DNA of 64,000 nucleotides, from assembly GCA_900541865.1 (NCBI GenBank), contig UQLO01000002.1:56061-120060 (forward strand). Reading direction: 5' to 3'. Shown here piece by piece: positions 42,845 through 50,920 of this stretch. A program made the translations under genes and the position numbers. The DNA comes from an uncultured Porphyromonadaceae bacterium (GTDB taxonomy: Bacteria; Bacteroidota; Bacteroidia; Bacteroidales; Muribaculaceae). A model generated the notes under the pieces. The model made no database searches. It worked only from the letters and a program-made list of their open reading frames with translations, and was not told the DNA's origin. Every line of letters starts with the position of its first letter. Position 1 is the stretch's first letter.

Positions 42845-43687
42845 TCAGAGGGATTCGGTGGCGTGGTATTCAACCAGACCGGGCATTGAATTGCGAATGA
42901 CTTTGGAGATGGAGACGCCGAAGTCTTTTGCAGCGCGGTCGAGGATGGTGCGGTAGGTTGTCGCCGTCGACCCCACGAAGCAAAGCGGCTGAGAGCGGTA
43001 GTCGTAGAAGGCGATGTTGCGCGTGAAGAAGTTCATGAACGCACTGTATATCAATCGGTAGACGTACGGATCGTCGAGGTGCTCGGCCAGGAAGCTGCTG
43101 TAGTGCGACAGGGTTCGGGAAGGCAGTGCGTTGGTGTAGACATCGTCCATCAGCACATTTGCCGACACGGAAAATTTTTCGAAAAATGCCTGTGTGAGCG
43201 ATGCGGGGGCTATGCCTTTGAGCATATCGGCAATCATTAGCTTGCCCAGGTATGCGCCGGAGCCTTCGTCGCCGAGAATGTATCCAAGCGGGGGCACGGT
43301 TCGGACAATCTCGCTGCCGTTGTAGAGGCAGGAGTTCGAGCCGGTGCCGAGAATGCAGGCCAGACCCGAGGAGCGCACCAGCAGACCGCGGGCGGCTCCG
43401 AGGAGGTCGCTTTCGACCGTTACGGGAGTTTTGAACTGCGCCACCAGCGACGACTCTATTATCTTCTTCTTCTCAATGTTCGAGCACCCTGCGCCGTAGA
43501 AGTATACGTGGCTCCAGCGCTTGCGGAAGAAAGCTTCCGGCAGCTCAAGGCGTATGCTGTGGCTGATTTCGCGGCGGCTCTGAAAGAAGGGATTCAGACC
43601 CATGGTGTAGGCGTGCTCAACAACGTGAGCGCCGTCGACAAGAGCCCATTCGGTGCGTGTGCTTGAGCTTTCTCCAATAATTTTCAT
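42845..43687 (-). CDS. BadF/BadG-type ATPase, N-acetylglucosamine-kinase-like
   Basis: The 280-residue ASKHA-fold protein shows the phosphate-1 loop GESSSTRTEWALVD at 4-17. VESDLLGAARGLL lies near 90-102, the phosphate-2 segment GLACILGTGSNSCLY near 107-121, and GYILGDEGSGAYLGKL near 133-148, a sugar-kinase landmark. It is likely a cytoplasmic amino-sugar kinase (GlcNAc type), but the substrate is not proven. Its start overlaps the stop of the tricorn-like protease gene by 4 bases, an unusual coupling. Confidence 0.85.
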   Translation of the reverse strand: MKIIGESSSTRTEWALVDGAHVVEHAYTMGLNPFFQSRREISHSIRLELPEAFFRKRWSHVYFYGAGCSNIEKKKIIESSLVAQFKTPVTVESDLLGAARGLLVRSSGLACILGTGSNSCLYNGSEIVRTVPPLGYILGDEGSGAYLGKLMIADMLKGIAPASLTQAFFEKFSVSANVLMDDVYTNALPSRTLSHYSSFLAEHLDDPYVYRLIYSAFMNFFTRNIAFYDYRSQPLCFVGSTATTYRTILDRAAKDFGVSISKVIRNSMPGLVEYHATESL

Positions 43688-46600
43688 CGGCGGTCGATTT
43701 GCTCGAGAAGGGTGCGCACGGCCTGTTCAAGCTGACGGTCGATGCCGGCGGCCACTTCTTCAGGTGTGTTTTCTACCTTTACGTCGGGCTCCAGCTGCTG
43801 GTTCTCCAGGATGGTGCCGTCGGCAAGGCGGTAAGCAATCACGGGAACGCCGTAGATCAGCGAGGGATCCTGCATGGTAATCCAGTTCACGGAGCTCATC
43901 GTGCCGGGCACGGGCATTCCGACAAGCTTGCCGATTCCGACGTGGGAGTATACCCAGGGCGTGCCGTGGGCGTTGGAGTAGCACGCTTCGCTCATGAGCA
44001 TCACGGAGGGCTTGTTCCAACGGCGCGAAGGCATGTCGCAGCTCTTGGTGCCGCGAATCTCCTGGGTGAAATACTTCTTGCCCGAGAGGAGCACCTCAAT
44101 GTCTTCGTGGAGTCGGCCGCCGCCGTTCCAGCGAATGTCGACAACGACGCCTTCGCGATCGTTATACTTGCCCAACAGTGCGGAATAGGCCTGGCGGAAG
44201 TTGTCGTCGTCCATGCCGTCGAGATGCACGTAGCCAAGGCGACCGTGGCTGAGAGAATCGACGGCAGCGGCGTTGCGGTCGACCCAACGCTTGTAGAGCA
44301 GCGTGTTCCGGCGACCGGAGGAGATGGGTTTTACGGCAATCTGGCGGGTTGCGCCTCCCGACTTCACGTCGATGAGGGTTCGACGGCCGGCAGCCTCGTT
44401 GAGGAGGGTCTCTATGGGGCGCTCGGTGGTGATTTCCACGCCGTTGACGGCGGTGACAATGTCGCCGGGCACCACGGCGGGGCTAAGCCCGTAGAGCGGT
44501 CCCTGGGGAAGCACTTCGGCAATCTTGAGGCCCGGGCCGGTGTAGGTCATGTCGTAGAGCACGCCCAGATTGGCCGTGTTGTCGTTGACCCGCTGGTCGG
44601 AGGAGCCGCGGTAGCGGCCGCCGGTGTGGCTCACGTTGAGCTCGCCGAGCCATTCGGAGAGGAGTTCGGCGAAGTCGTAGTTATTGGCGATATGGGGCAG
44701 GAAGCGGCGGTAGTCGTTGCTCAGGCCGGTCCAGTCGACGCCGCCCATGTCGGCCAGCAGGAAGCGCTCGCGCACCTCGCGCTCGGCGTTGTCGAACATG
44801 AATCGGCGCTCGGCGTCGTGGTCGATTCGCTTTGTGGCGCGATAGGATATGTTCTTGCCCTTGAGGGTCTGGAGCGAGTTGCCGAAGATGAAGATTTCCT
44901 TGCCGTCGGGAGTAACCTCGAAGGCGGCGGAGGAGTCGGAGAGGCGTTTTTTGAGGTTGAGGTCGAGGTCGTCCATATCCATCTCCCAGAGGAAGGAGCC
45001 GTCGTCGGCTTCGGAGATGAAGTAGAGGGTTTCGCCGTCGGCGTCGACCACGGCGTCGTGGAGGTCGGTCGAGAAGGGGGTCAGGCGGCGCTGGCGGTCG
45101 TTGATGCCGTCGATTTCAACCACGATGTCGCCCTCGCGCTTGCTCTTGATGCCGTCGGCCTCGGCGAGTTCGCGGTCTTCCTTGGAGCGACGCCAGTTGT
45201 CGAGGGCGGCCTGGTTCATGAACACTATCATCACGTCGGTCTGCGAGCCCCACGATGCATGGTTGCGCATGCCGTAGCGCTCGGAGATAAAGGTAATTGC
45301 ATTGCCGTCCATAGCCCAGCGGGGGTTGGAGTCGAAGTAGCCGCTCTGAGTGATGTTGGTCAAGGTGCCGTCGGCAACGTTGATGATGGCAACATCGGTG
45401 TAGGGGTCGCGGCCGTCGGTAATCTCGAGGGCTATCCACTTGGAGTCGGGGCTCCAGGTGTAGTAGAAGCCGCCATTGCGGTGAAGGTATGTCGAGCCGT
45501 CGGTGAGCTTGCGCACCTTGCCGGAGTCCATATCCTTGACGGCCAAAATATTGCGGTCGAGGATAAAGGCAAGCTGCTTGCCGTCGGGACTCATTTGAGC
45601 GTAGGTGCGCTCGTGGTTGTCGGTGTTGAAAAGGCGTTCGGTGTTGATCACCGTGGCGTGCGTAAGGTCGTTTTCCGAGCCTCGGCGCGCGGGTGTGGCG
45701 CGGTAGATGTTGTAGCGGCCGTCGCGCTCGGAGGTAAAAATCAGAGTGCTGTCGTTAGCCCACGACACCTGGCTTTCGGCCTCGGGGGTGTCGGTGACCT
45801 GCTTGGTGGTCGAATACTCCACGGAGGTCACGTAGACGTCGCCGCGCGAAACGAAGGCCACATTCTTGCCGTTGGGGCTCACAGTGGCTCCCCGCACGCC
45901 GCGAGTAGTGGTTTTGGTTTCGATATCTTCGGGATAATCGGCTGCTATGCTTACTCTTACTTTGGCGGGACGGCGGGCGCCGGGCGCCAGAGTGTAGAGC
46001 TCGCCGTCGTAGGTGAAGGCAAGGGTGCCGTTGGCCGCACGCGACAGGAAGCGCACCGGGTGACGGTTGAAATTGGTCACCGCCACGGCCGCTTCGGGAT
46101 TGGAGAGAGGCGCGCGGTACACGTTGAGACTGCGCTGCGGGGCGCGCTCGGCGAGGAACCAGATAGTGTCGGCGTTGACAACCGGGTCGAGGTCTTCGCC
46201 GGCGGCATCGACAAGCTTCTGATGATGACCCGTGGAGGGTGTGTAGCGCCAGATATCGCGCGTCACCGAAGATGTGTGGTGCTTGCGCCAGGTGTCTTCA
46301 AAGCCCTTGACGTCGTTGTAGACAAAACTGCGGCCGTCGGGCGCCCACGATATTGCGCGGGCCGGAGTGGCCAACACCTGGCGGGGCGAACCCGTGCCGT
46401 CGGCATTGACGGCGTAGACCTCTGTGAGGCGAGCCGTGGGATACTGTATGCTCGAGGCGGGATCCTGCACGGCGGCGGAATACCACACCTCGCGGCCGTC
46501 GGGGCTGAAGGCCTCGGGAGTTTCGCCGGCCGAGTTGAAGGTAAGGCGCTTCCAGGCGGAGGCGCTGCCGTCGGAGGGCACGGTGAAGACGTCGAAGTTG

Positions 46601-46863
46601 CCGTTTACATCGCTTGCAAAGGCTATGGTGCGACCATCGGGACTCCAGATGGGAGACGTTTCGTAGGATGACTGGGACGTTAGACGCGTGGCGGCGCCAC
46701 CGCCAACCGGAACGGTGAAAATATCTCCCTTGTAAGTAAAGGCGATACGGGAGCCGTCGGGCGAAATCTTGGCGTCGCGCAGCCAAAGGGGAGCAGTGTC
46801 GGTAGGGGCGGCGAATGCCGTGGTAGCCACAGCCGCCAGAATGGGCACTAATATCTTTTTCAT
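43684..46863 (-). CDS. Tricorn-like S41 protease with WD40/beta-propeller and PDZ domains
   Basis: The 1059-residue protein starts at M3 (46863) with a signal peptide (MKKILVPILAAVATTAFA). A seven- plus six-bladed propeller region covers about 25-700, with repeated blades such as SPDGSRIAFTYKGDIF, SPDGRTIAFASDVNGN and SPDSKWIALEITDG. A PDZ domain (VVPGDIVTAVNGVEIT, about 800-870) and an S41 core with EACYSNAHGTPW follow; the serine there is the probable nucleophile. Tricorn proteases degrade oligopeptides; this one is probably periplasmic. A TAAATTTG promoter precedes it. Confidence 0.92.
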   Translation of the reverse strand: MKKILVPILAAVATTAFAAPTDTAPLWLRDAKISPDGSRIAFTYKGDIFTVPVGGGAATRLTSQSSYETSPIWSPDGRTIAFASDVNGNFDVFTVPSDGSASAWKRLTFNSAGETPEAFSPDGREVWYSAAVQDPASSIQYPTARLTEVYAVNADGTGSPRQVLATPARAISWAPDGRSFVYNDVKGFEDTWRKHHTSSVTRDIWRYTPSTGHHQKLVDAAGEDLDPVVNADTIWFLAERAPQRSLNVYRAPLSNPEAAVAVTNFNRHPVRFLSRAANGTLAFTYDGELYTLAPGARRPAKVRVSIAADYPEDIETKTTTRGVRGATVSPNGKNVAFVSRGDVYVTSVEYSTTKQVTDTPEAESQVSWANDSTLIFTSERDGRYNIYRATPARRGSENDLTHATVINTERLFNTDNHERTYAQMSPDGKQLAFILDRNILAVKDMDSGKVRKLTDGSTYLHRNGGFYYTWSPDSKWIALEITDGRDPYTDVAIINVADGTLTNITQSGYFDSNPRWAMDGNAITFISERYGMRNHASWGSQTDVMIVFMNQAALDNWRRSKEDRELAEADGIKSKREGDIVVEIDGINDRQRRLTPFSTDLHDAVVDADGETLYFISEADDGSFLWEMDMDDLDLNLKKRLSDSSAAFEVTPDGKEIFIFGNSLQTLKGKNISYRATKRIDHDAERRFMFDNAEREVRERFLLADMGGVDWTGLSNDYRRFLPHIANNYDFAELLSEWLGELNVSHTGGRYRGSSDQRVNDNTANLGVLYDMTYTGPGLKIAEVLPQGPLYGLSPAVVPGDIVTAVNGVEITTERPIETLLNEAAGRRTLIDVKSGGATRQIAVKPISSGRRNTLLYKRWVDRNAAAVDSLSHGRLGYVHLDGMDDDNFRQAYSALLGKYNDREGVVVDIRWNGGGRLHEDIEVLLSGKKYFTQEIRGTKSCDMPSRRWNKPSVMLMSEACYSNAHGTPWVYSHVGIGKLVGMPVPGTMSSVNWITMQDPSLIYGVPVIAYRLADGTILENQQLEPDVKVENTPEEVAAGIDRQLEQAVRTLLEQIDRR

Positions 46864-46926
46864 TTGCAAGACAATGGGTTATTCGTTTGGCGCACACCGC
46901 CGGGAGAGGGAGCGGCAAGCAGTGAG

Positions 46927-46956
46927 CAAATTTAACAAAACTTTTCCAAACCCCAA
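46927..46956 (-). promoter_or_regulatory. Promoter of the tricorn-like protease and kinase genes
   Basis: On the minus strand: TTG (46954-46956), 19 nt, TAAATTTG (46927-46934). The leader is about 60 bases. Confidence 0.7.
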
Positions 46957-47009
46957 AAATAAAAAGCAATTTATTGGAAACAGCGAGCAGCGGAAAGCTC
47001 AGCGGAAAG

Positions 47010-47290
47010 CTCACAAATAGCGAGCAGGCCGCCCAAGGACGGGGAAATCATACCTATGAATTAATTCGCAGACCTTAACGCCAAAAAGGGCGGCAAGACA
47101 AACAAGGGCGGCAAGAGTCATTATTGTAAAAAAAATCCCAAAGAACGATTAACGTAAAAAAGTCAGCATCGCCTGGCCGGCGGGGATTGCAAATCCCCGC
47201 TCCATAACGTTTGCGGAACCTTTCGCACTTAGGCGGCTTGCGAGGTGGAATCTCGCCGTTCTTGAGGCTCTATTTTGTCTCTCGGGAACT
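47010..47290. repeat. Intergenic region with modular repeat, locus 2
   Basis: There is no gene in the stretch between the protease and rpmA. It contains duplicated AAGGGCGGCAAGA-like phrases (about 47085-47115). The palindrome GCGGGGATTGCAAATCCCCGC (about 47180-47200) is followed by TCCATAACG and a GCGAG/CTCGC stem (about 47239-47254). These are the modules seen at 9.0 and 59.4-59.9 kb, though with fewer copies. Confidence 0.65.
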
Positions 47291-47294
47291 GCGC

Positions 47295-47330
47295 CAAAAA
47301 AGGCGGCTGCCGGAGTGGCAACCGCCTTTT
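47295..47330 (-). terminator. Intrinsic terminator of rplU-rpmA
   Basis: A 14-bp stem (47298-47311 with 47317-47330, one mismatch, 5-base loop) is followed on the minus strand by a T-run. Confidence 0.85.
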
Positions 47331-47352
47331 ATGAGTTTTGCCTTGGAGGTAA

Positions 47353-47613
47353 TTATGCCTCGGCGGGCTTCACGTTGATGAACTTGCGACCGTTGCGTCC
47401 TTCGGAGAACTCTACGGTGCCGCTCACCAGAGCGTAGAGGGTGTGGTCTTTGCCGATGCCCACGTTCAGACCGGGATGGTGAACGGTGCCGCGCTGACGC
47501 TTGAGGATGTTGCCGGCTTTGGCGAACTGGCCGCCGAAGATTTTGACTCCGAGTCGTTTGCTTTCGGACTCACGGCCGTTCTTGGAACTGCCGACGCCTT
47601 TTTTATGTGCCAT
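47353..47613 (-). CDS. rpmA: 50S ribosomal protein L27
   Basis: The 86-residue protein has the L27 signature: MAHKKGVGSSKNGRESESKR, then GGQFAKAGNILKRQRGT and HPGLNVGIGKDHTLYAL. L27 lies near the peptidyl-transferase centre of the 50S subunit. There is no extra N-terminal cleavage sequence such as Firmicutes have. It follows rplU by about 50 bases and shares its transcript. Confidence 0.97.
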   Translation of the reverse strand: MAHKKGVGSSKNGRESESKRLGVKIFGGQFAKAGNILKRQRGTVHHPGLNVGIGKDHTLYALVSGTVEFSEGRNGRKFINVKPAEA

Positions 47614-47664
47614 GGTGCTTGTGGATTTTTACGCAGAAGCGGAATGGGTTCAACAGAAGGTTAA

Positions 47665-47985
47665 TTAGGCCACGATGTCTTTGATGACGATCTTGGTGAA
47701 GCACTGACGGTGGCCGTTTTTGCGACGGTAGCCTTTGCGGCGTTTTTTCTTGAAGACGATTACTTTGTCGCCCTTGACGAGGGATTTCTCCACGGTGCAG
47801 ACAACCTTAGCGCCTTCTACGGTGGGGGTGCCCACTACTACTTCGCCGTCTTTGTCGGCCAGAAGTACTTTGTCGAATTCAACGGTTGCGCCGTCTTCTA
47901 CTTTTTCGCCCAGGTAGTGCACATACAGAAAGCGGTCTTTCTCTGCCTTGAACTGCTGGCCCTGGATTTCTACTATTACGTACAT
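47665..47985 (-). CDS. rplU: 50S ribosomal protein L21
   Basis: The 106-residue protein begins MYVIVEIQGQQFKAEKDRFL, as L21 does. It carries the conserved VEGAKVVCTVEKSLVKGDKV block and an RRKGYRRKNGHRQCFTKIVI end that contacts 23S rRNA. It is a structural protein of the large subunit. Its gene precedes rpmA in the usual order. A strong promoter lies about 95 bases upstream, and the leader contains a small GCATTG/CAATGC hairpin (48025-48041) that could take part in autoregulation. Confidence 0.97.
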   Translation of the reverse strand: MYVIVEIQGQQFKAEKDRFLYVHYLGEKVEDGATVEFDKVLLADKDGEVVVGTPTVEGAKVVCTVEKSLVKGDKVIVFKKKRRKGYRRKNGHRQCFTKIVIKDIVA

Positions 47986-48079
47986 TTAATTATGTAATAA
48001 TTGGTTAAGCCGCTGAGGCGAAGTGCATTGCAACTCAATGCGCCTTTCTTTACCGAGCCTATTGCGGATTTTCAGCCCA

Positions 48080-48109
48080 CAAAATTACAAAAAAAATTTC
48101 TTCCGGCAA
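48080..48109 (-). promoter_or_regulatory. Promoter of rplU-rpmA
   Basis: On the minus strand: TTG (48107-48109), 19 nt, TAATTTTG (48080-48087). The leader is about 90 bases. Confidence 0.75.
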
Positions 48110-48126
48110 TATAAATCGGTGATTTT

Positions 48127-48156
48127 TTGCTCATCAGCGCTTTTTTTGTATTTTTG
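48127..48156 (+). promoter_or_regulatory. Promoter of comF-like gene, leaving no leader
   Basis: TTG (48127-48129), 19 nt, TATTTTTG (48149-48156). The last base is four nucleotides before the ATG at 48161, so transcription would start at or next to the A of the ATG. Confidence 0.62.
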
Positions 48157-48160
48157 CGGC

Positions 48161-48883
48161 ATGCTAAAGGCTTTGTTCCGCGAATTCACAAACATCTTTC
48201 TGCCACGGCTTTGCGCGGGGTGCGACAAACCGCTCGCCTTCGACGAGGAGTATGTCTGTCTTGGCTGCCTGCTGCGGCTGGTGCCGGTGTCGCGGACGGA
48301 CTGCGAGAAGGTGCTCCTGCCGGTGCTCGACCGTCTGGAGTGCGAGCCGGGGCCGGTGGCGTCGTGGTTGCGCTACCGCCCCAACGATGTCGGCTCCGAA
48401 ATAATCAAGGCCATCAAATACCGGCGTCGTGCGCGAATGGGCACTCAGTTGGGGCGGATGTTTGCCCGGGAACTGCTTGCCAGACCGGAGTACAACGACG
48501 GCACCTCGCCGGCGCCGTCTTCCATCGACGTCCTCCTGCCCATTCCCCTACACTGGACCAAAGAGGTGCGCCGAGGCTACAACCAGACATTCCGTATCGC
48601 CTTGGGCATCGCCGAGGTGCTCGGGGCGCAGGTGGCACACAATCTGGTGGCCTCGCGCCCGCATGCCACCCAGACGCGCCGAACCCACGCCGAGCGCGCC
48701 GAGAACGTGCGCGGCATCTTCGCCGTGGAATTTCCCCACGAGCTGGACGGCCTCAACGTGGCCCTGGTCGACGATGTGGTAACAACGGGTGCTACCATGA
48801 CCGAAGCCGTGCTCGCCTTAGCGCGCTCCGGGGCCAGGCCGGCCTCCGTGGGCGTGCTCAGTCTGGGCTTGGCAAATGGTTAA
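48161..48883 (+). CDS. ComF-family phosphoribosyltransferase-like protein
   Basis: The 240-residue protein starts at 48161; the frame is open 46 codons further up, but that part overlaps two promoters. An N-terminal zinc finger (CAGC near 18-21, CLGC near 34-37) and the PRPP-binding motif VALVDDVVTTGATMTEA near 207-223 define the ComF family, linked to DNA uptake in Firmicutes and Haemophilus. The role here is uncertain. The IPLHWTKEVRRGYNQ segment near 125 is also conserved. Its promoter abuts the start codon, so the mRNA may be leaderless. Confidence 0.9.
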   Translation: MLKALFREFTNIFLPRLCAGCDKPLAFDEEYVCLGCLLRLVPVSRTDCEKVLLPVLDRLECEPGPVASWLRYRPNDVGSEIIKAIKYRRRARMGTQLGRMFARELLARPEYNDGTSPAPSSIDVLLPIPLHWTKEVRRGYNQTFRIALGIAEVLGAQVAHNLVASRPHATQTRRTHAERAENVRGIFAVEFPHELDGLNVALVDDVVTTGATMTEAVLALARSGARPASVGVLSLGLANG

Positions 48884-48898
48884 TTTTGCGTAACTTTG
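48869..48898 (+). promoter_or_regulatory. Promoter of the DMT permease gene
   Basis: TTG (48869-48871), 19 nt, TAACTTTG (48891-48898). The -33 half lies inside the end of the ComF gene. A second box, TAATTTTG, lies at 48881-48888. Confidence 0.72.
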
Positions 48899-48929
48899 CA
48901 GTCCGAAACTCATTCGAACTGTCTTTGTC

Positions 48930-49814
48930 ATGTGGATTGTTTTGGCTTTATGCTCTGCCTTAGGGCTTGGTTTCTACGACATTATGAAAAAGATTTCGGT
49001 GCGTGGCAACAACGTGCCGATTGTGCTTTGGTTCAATACCCTCTTCGGCACCCTGCTTATGAGTCCTGTCTTCGTCGGGCTTGCCTCCGAAGGCAGCTGG
49101 GGTCTGGGCGACACTCTCGCGGGCCACGCCCTGATTATGGGCAAAGCCGTGATTGTGCTGAGCTCGTGGATATTGGGCTACTTCGCCATCAAGCACCTCC
49201 CCCTGACCATCCAGGGACCCATCAACGCCACCCGGCCGGTGATAGTGCTCGTGGGTGCCCTGCTCGTCTTCGGCGAGCGCCTAAACTGGATGCAATGGGC
49301 GGGTGTGCTCATCGGTTTCGCTTCGCTTTTCATGATTAGCCGGATAGGCTCGAAAGAAGGATTTGCCTTTCGAAGCAGCCTGTGGCTATGGCTCTGCGTG
49401 GGCGCTACCCTGCTCGGCGCCGTCAGCGCCCTCTACGATAAATTCCTGATGCTGCGCTTCGAACCCCTCGAAGTGCAGGCTTGGTATTCGCTCTACCAAC
49501 TCGTGCTGATGAGCGCCGTGGCCTTCGTGCTCACGCGCGGAGCCGCCGGCGCCACGCCCTTCCGCTGGCGTTGGGCAATAGCGGGCATCTCGCTCTTTCT
49601 GACGGCTGCCGACCTGTGCTACTTCTATGCCCTGTCGCTGCCCGGCTCGATGATTGCCGTGGTGTCGATGATACGCCGTGGAAGCGTTCTGGTGAGCTTC
49701 TTCTTCGGCGTGGTCGTCCTCCACGAGGGCCACGTCCGCAGCAAGCTCCTCGATCTGGCTCTCCTTATGGTATCACTCATCCTCCTGGTCATCGGAGCCA
49801 ACCTCCCCGCCTAA
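48930..49814 (+). CDS. EamA/DMT-superfamily permease
   Basis: The 294-residue protein has ten predicted helices in two EamA repeats. The first repeat ends near GVLIGFASLFMISRIGSKEG and the second near FFFGVVVLHEGHVRSKLLDL. Short turns such as INATRPVIVLVGALLVFGERLNWMQWAG are typical of drug/metabolite transporters. The substrate is unknown. It has its own promoter and ends exactly where the large inverted-repeat element begins: the stop codon TAA supplies the first two bases of the repeat. Confidence 0.88.
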   Translation: MWIVLALCSALGLGFYDIMKKISVRGNNVPIVLWFNTLFGTLLMSPVFVGLASEGSWGLGDTLAGHALIMGKAVIVLSSWILGYFAIKHLPLTIQGPINATRPVIVLVGALLVFGERLNWMQWAGVLIGFASLFMISRIGSKEGFAFRSSLWLWLCVGATLLGAVSALYDKFLMLRFEPLEVQAWYSLYQLVLMSAVAFVLTRGAAGATPFRWRWAIAGISLFLTAADLCYFYALSLPGSMIAVVSMIRRGSVLVSFFFGVVVLHEGHVRSKLLDLALLMVSLILLVIGANLPA

Positions 49815-50152
49815 GAGCCGGTCTCATAAGGAATGTTAACGTCCTGGGCGGCGATTTTTCGAGGGGATTTAGTCGCGGGCCGAAGGCGCAATGGGGTTCC
49901 ATTGCAACTGAGGCGCGCGGCTAAAGCCACCGAAAAGGCGCCGAGGCGATGGTAACTTCCCGGCGGAGAGAGGTCTGTAGGATAGCTCAAAATCGATAGA
50001 ACTCAAGTGTTTTTAACACTTAACGGACACTGAGAGCAATTCTATCTGTTTGATTCAATGAAAGTATTTCGAAAAATCGTCCGCGAGGAAAGTTACCATC
50101 GGTCTCGCAGCTGCACCCCAGGGCGTTAACATTCCTTATGAGACCGGCTCTT
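49813..50152. repeat. 340-bp element bounded by 36-bp inverted repeats (MITE-like or structured RNA)
   Basis: The ends, 49813-49848 and 50117-50152, are complementary over 36 bases with a single T-G pair. Inside are further inverted pairs: CGATTTTTCGA (about 49852) with TCGAAAAATCG (about 50068), CGATGGTAACTTCC with GGAAAGTTACCATCG, GATAGAA/TTCTATC, and a central AAGTGTT/AACACTT. It contains no reading frame that looks coding. One end touches the permease stop codon and the other abuts the T-run of the rubrerythrin terminator. No second copy is in the window. Confidence 0.75.
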
Positions 50153-50154
50153 CC

Positions 50155-50186
50155 AAAAAAAGCGGGCCGAAGGTAGTTCGGTCCGC
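50155..50186 (-). terminator. Intrinsic terminator of the rubrerythrin gene
   Basis: GCGGGCCGAA (50162-50171) pairs with TTCGGTCCGC (50177-50186) across 5 bases, and seven T residues follow on the minus strand. Confidence 0.85.
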
Positions 50187-50215
50187 CGGGTCTATGTGTA
50201 AGAAAGCAAGGGGTG

Positions 50216-50797
50216 TCAGTAGTTCTGGGCTTTGCGCTGGAACCAGCCCTGGTCCATGCCGCAGACGGGGCAGCGCTTGGGGGCAGCCTTTGCGGTGATG
50301 GTGAAACCGCAGCGGCGGCACATCCATTCGACGGGCTCGGCCTGCTCGAACTCGGTTCCGGTTTCGAGACGCTCCAGAAGCTTGATATATCGGGCTTCGT
50401 GCATCTGCTCTACCTTTGCGATGAGCTTGTAGAGGTTAGCGATGTGGGGGAATCCTTCTTCGGTGGCCACCTTGGCGAAGTTTTCGTAGAGGTCGCCCCA
50501 TTCCTCGCGTTCGCCGGCAGCGGCTTCGGCAAGATTGGTTTTGGTGTCGGCGACCACGCCGGCGGGATAAGCGGCGGTGATTTCAACGGTGCCGCCTTCG
50601 AGGAGCGAGAAGAACTGGCGGGCATGGCTGAGCTCCTGTTCGGCCGTTTCGAGGAAAACGGCTGCTATCTGTTCGTAACCTTCTTCCTGAGCTTTCTGTG
50701 CGAAGAGAGTGTAGCGGGAGCGGGCCTGGCTCTCACCGGCGAACGAAGCGAGCAGGTTGTGCTCGGTGCGGGTGCCCTTTATGCTTTTTGTTTCCAT
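50216..50797 (-). CDS. rbr: Rubrerythrin
   Basis: The 193-residue start at 50797 (METKSIKGTRTEHNLLASFA) is the family N-terminus. The four-helix diiron domain has the ferritin-like Glu pattern (GESQARSRYTLFAQKA, ETAEQELSHARQFF, EVEQMHEARY-like). The C-terminal rubredoxin part has two CxxC knuckles, CRRC and CPVC (about 159-177). Rubrerythrin reduces hydrogen peroxide in anaerobes using electrons from NAD(P)H via the rubredoxin centre. Length and motifs are complete. Confidence 0.95.
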   Translation of the reverse strand: METKSIKGTRTEHNLLASFAGESQARSRYTLFAQKAQEEGYEQIAAVFLETAEQELSHARQFFSLLEGGTVEITAAYPAGVVADTKTNLAEAAAGEREEWGDLYENFAKVATEEGFPHIANLYKLIAKVEQMHEARYIKLLERLETGTEFEQAEPVEWMCRRCGFTITAKAAPKRCPVCGMDQGWFQRKAQNY

Positions 50798-50863
50798 ATC
50801 TTGAATTAGGGTTATGTGATTAGCTGTATATAAAACAACGGCGGCGGCCGCATGGTTCAATCG

Positions 50864-50898
50864 AAAAAACTGCCGCCTCCCCAATCGGAAGGCGGCAG
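50864..50898 (-). terminator. Intrinsic terminator of the OmpA-family gene
   Basis: CTGCCGCCT (50870-50878) pairs with AGGCGGCAG (50890-50898), followed on the minus strand by six T residues. Confidence 0.85.
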
Positions 50899-50920
50899 AA
50901 GAGTGAGTTATGCAGTTACG

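Noticed and set aside
43699..46671. 990-residue open frame on the plus strand, antisense to the tricorn-like protease
   Set aside because: It is a GC-driven shadow frame with no recognisable domain; the minus-strand protein has clear propeller, PDZ and S41 motifs.
48025..48041. Riboswitch or L21 leader motif in the rplU leader
   Set aside because: Only a 6-bp hairpin is visible; too little to call a regulatory RNA.
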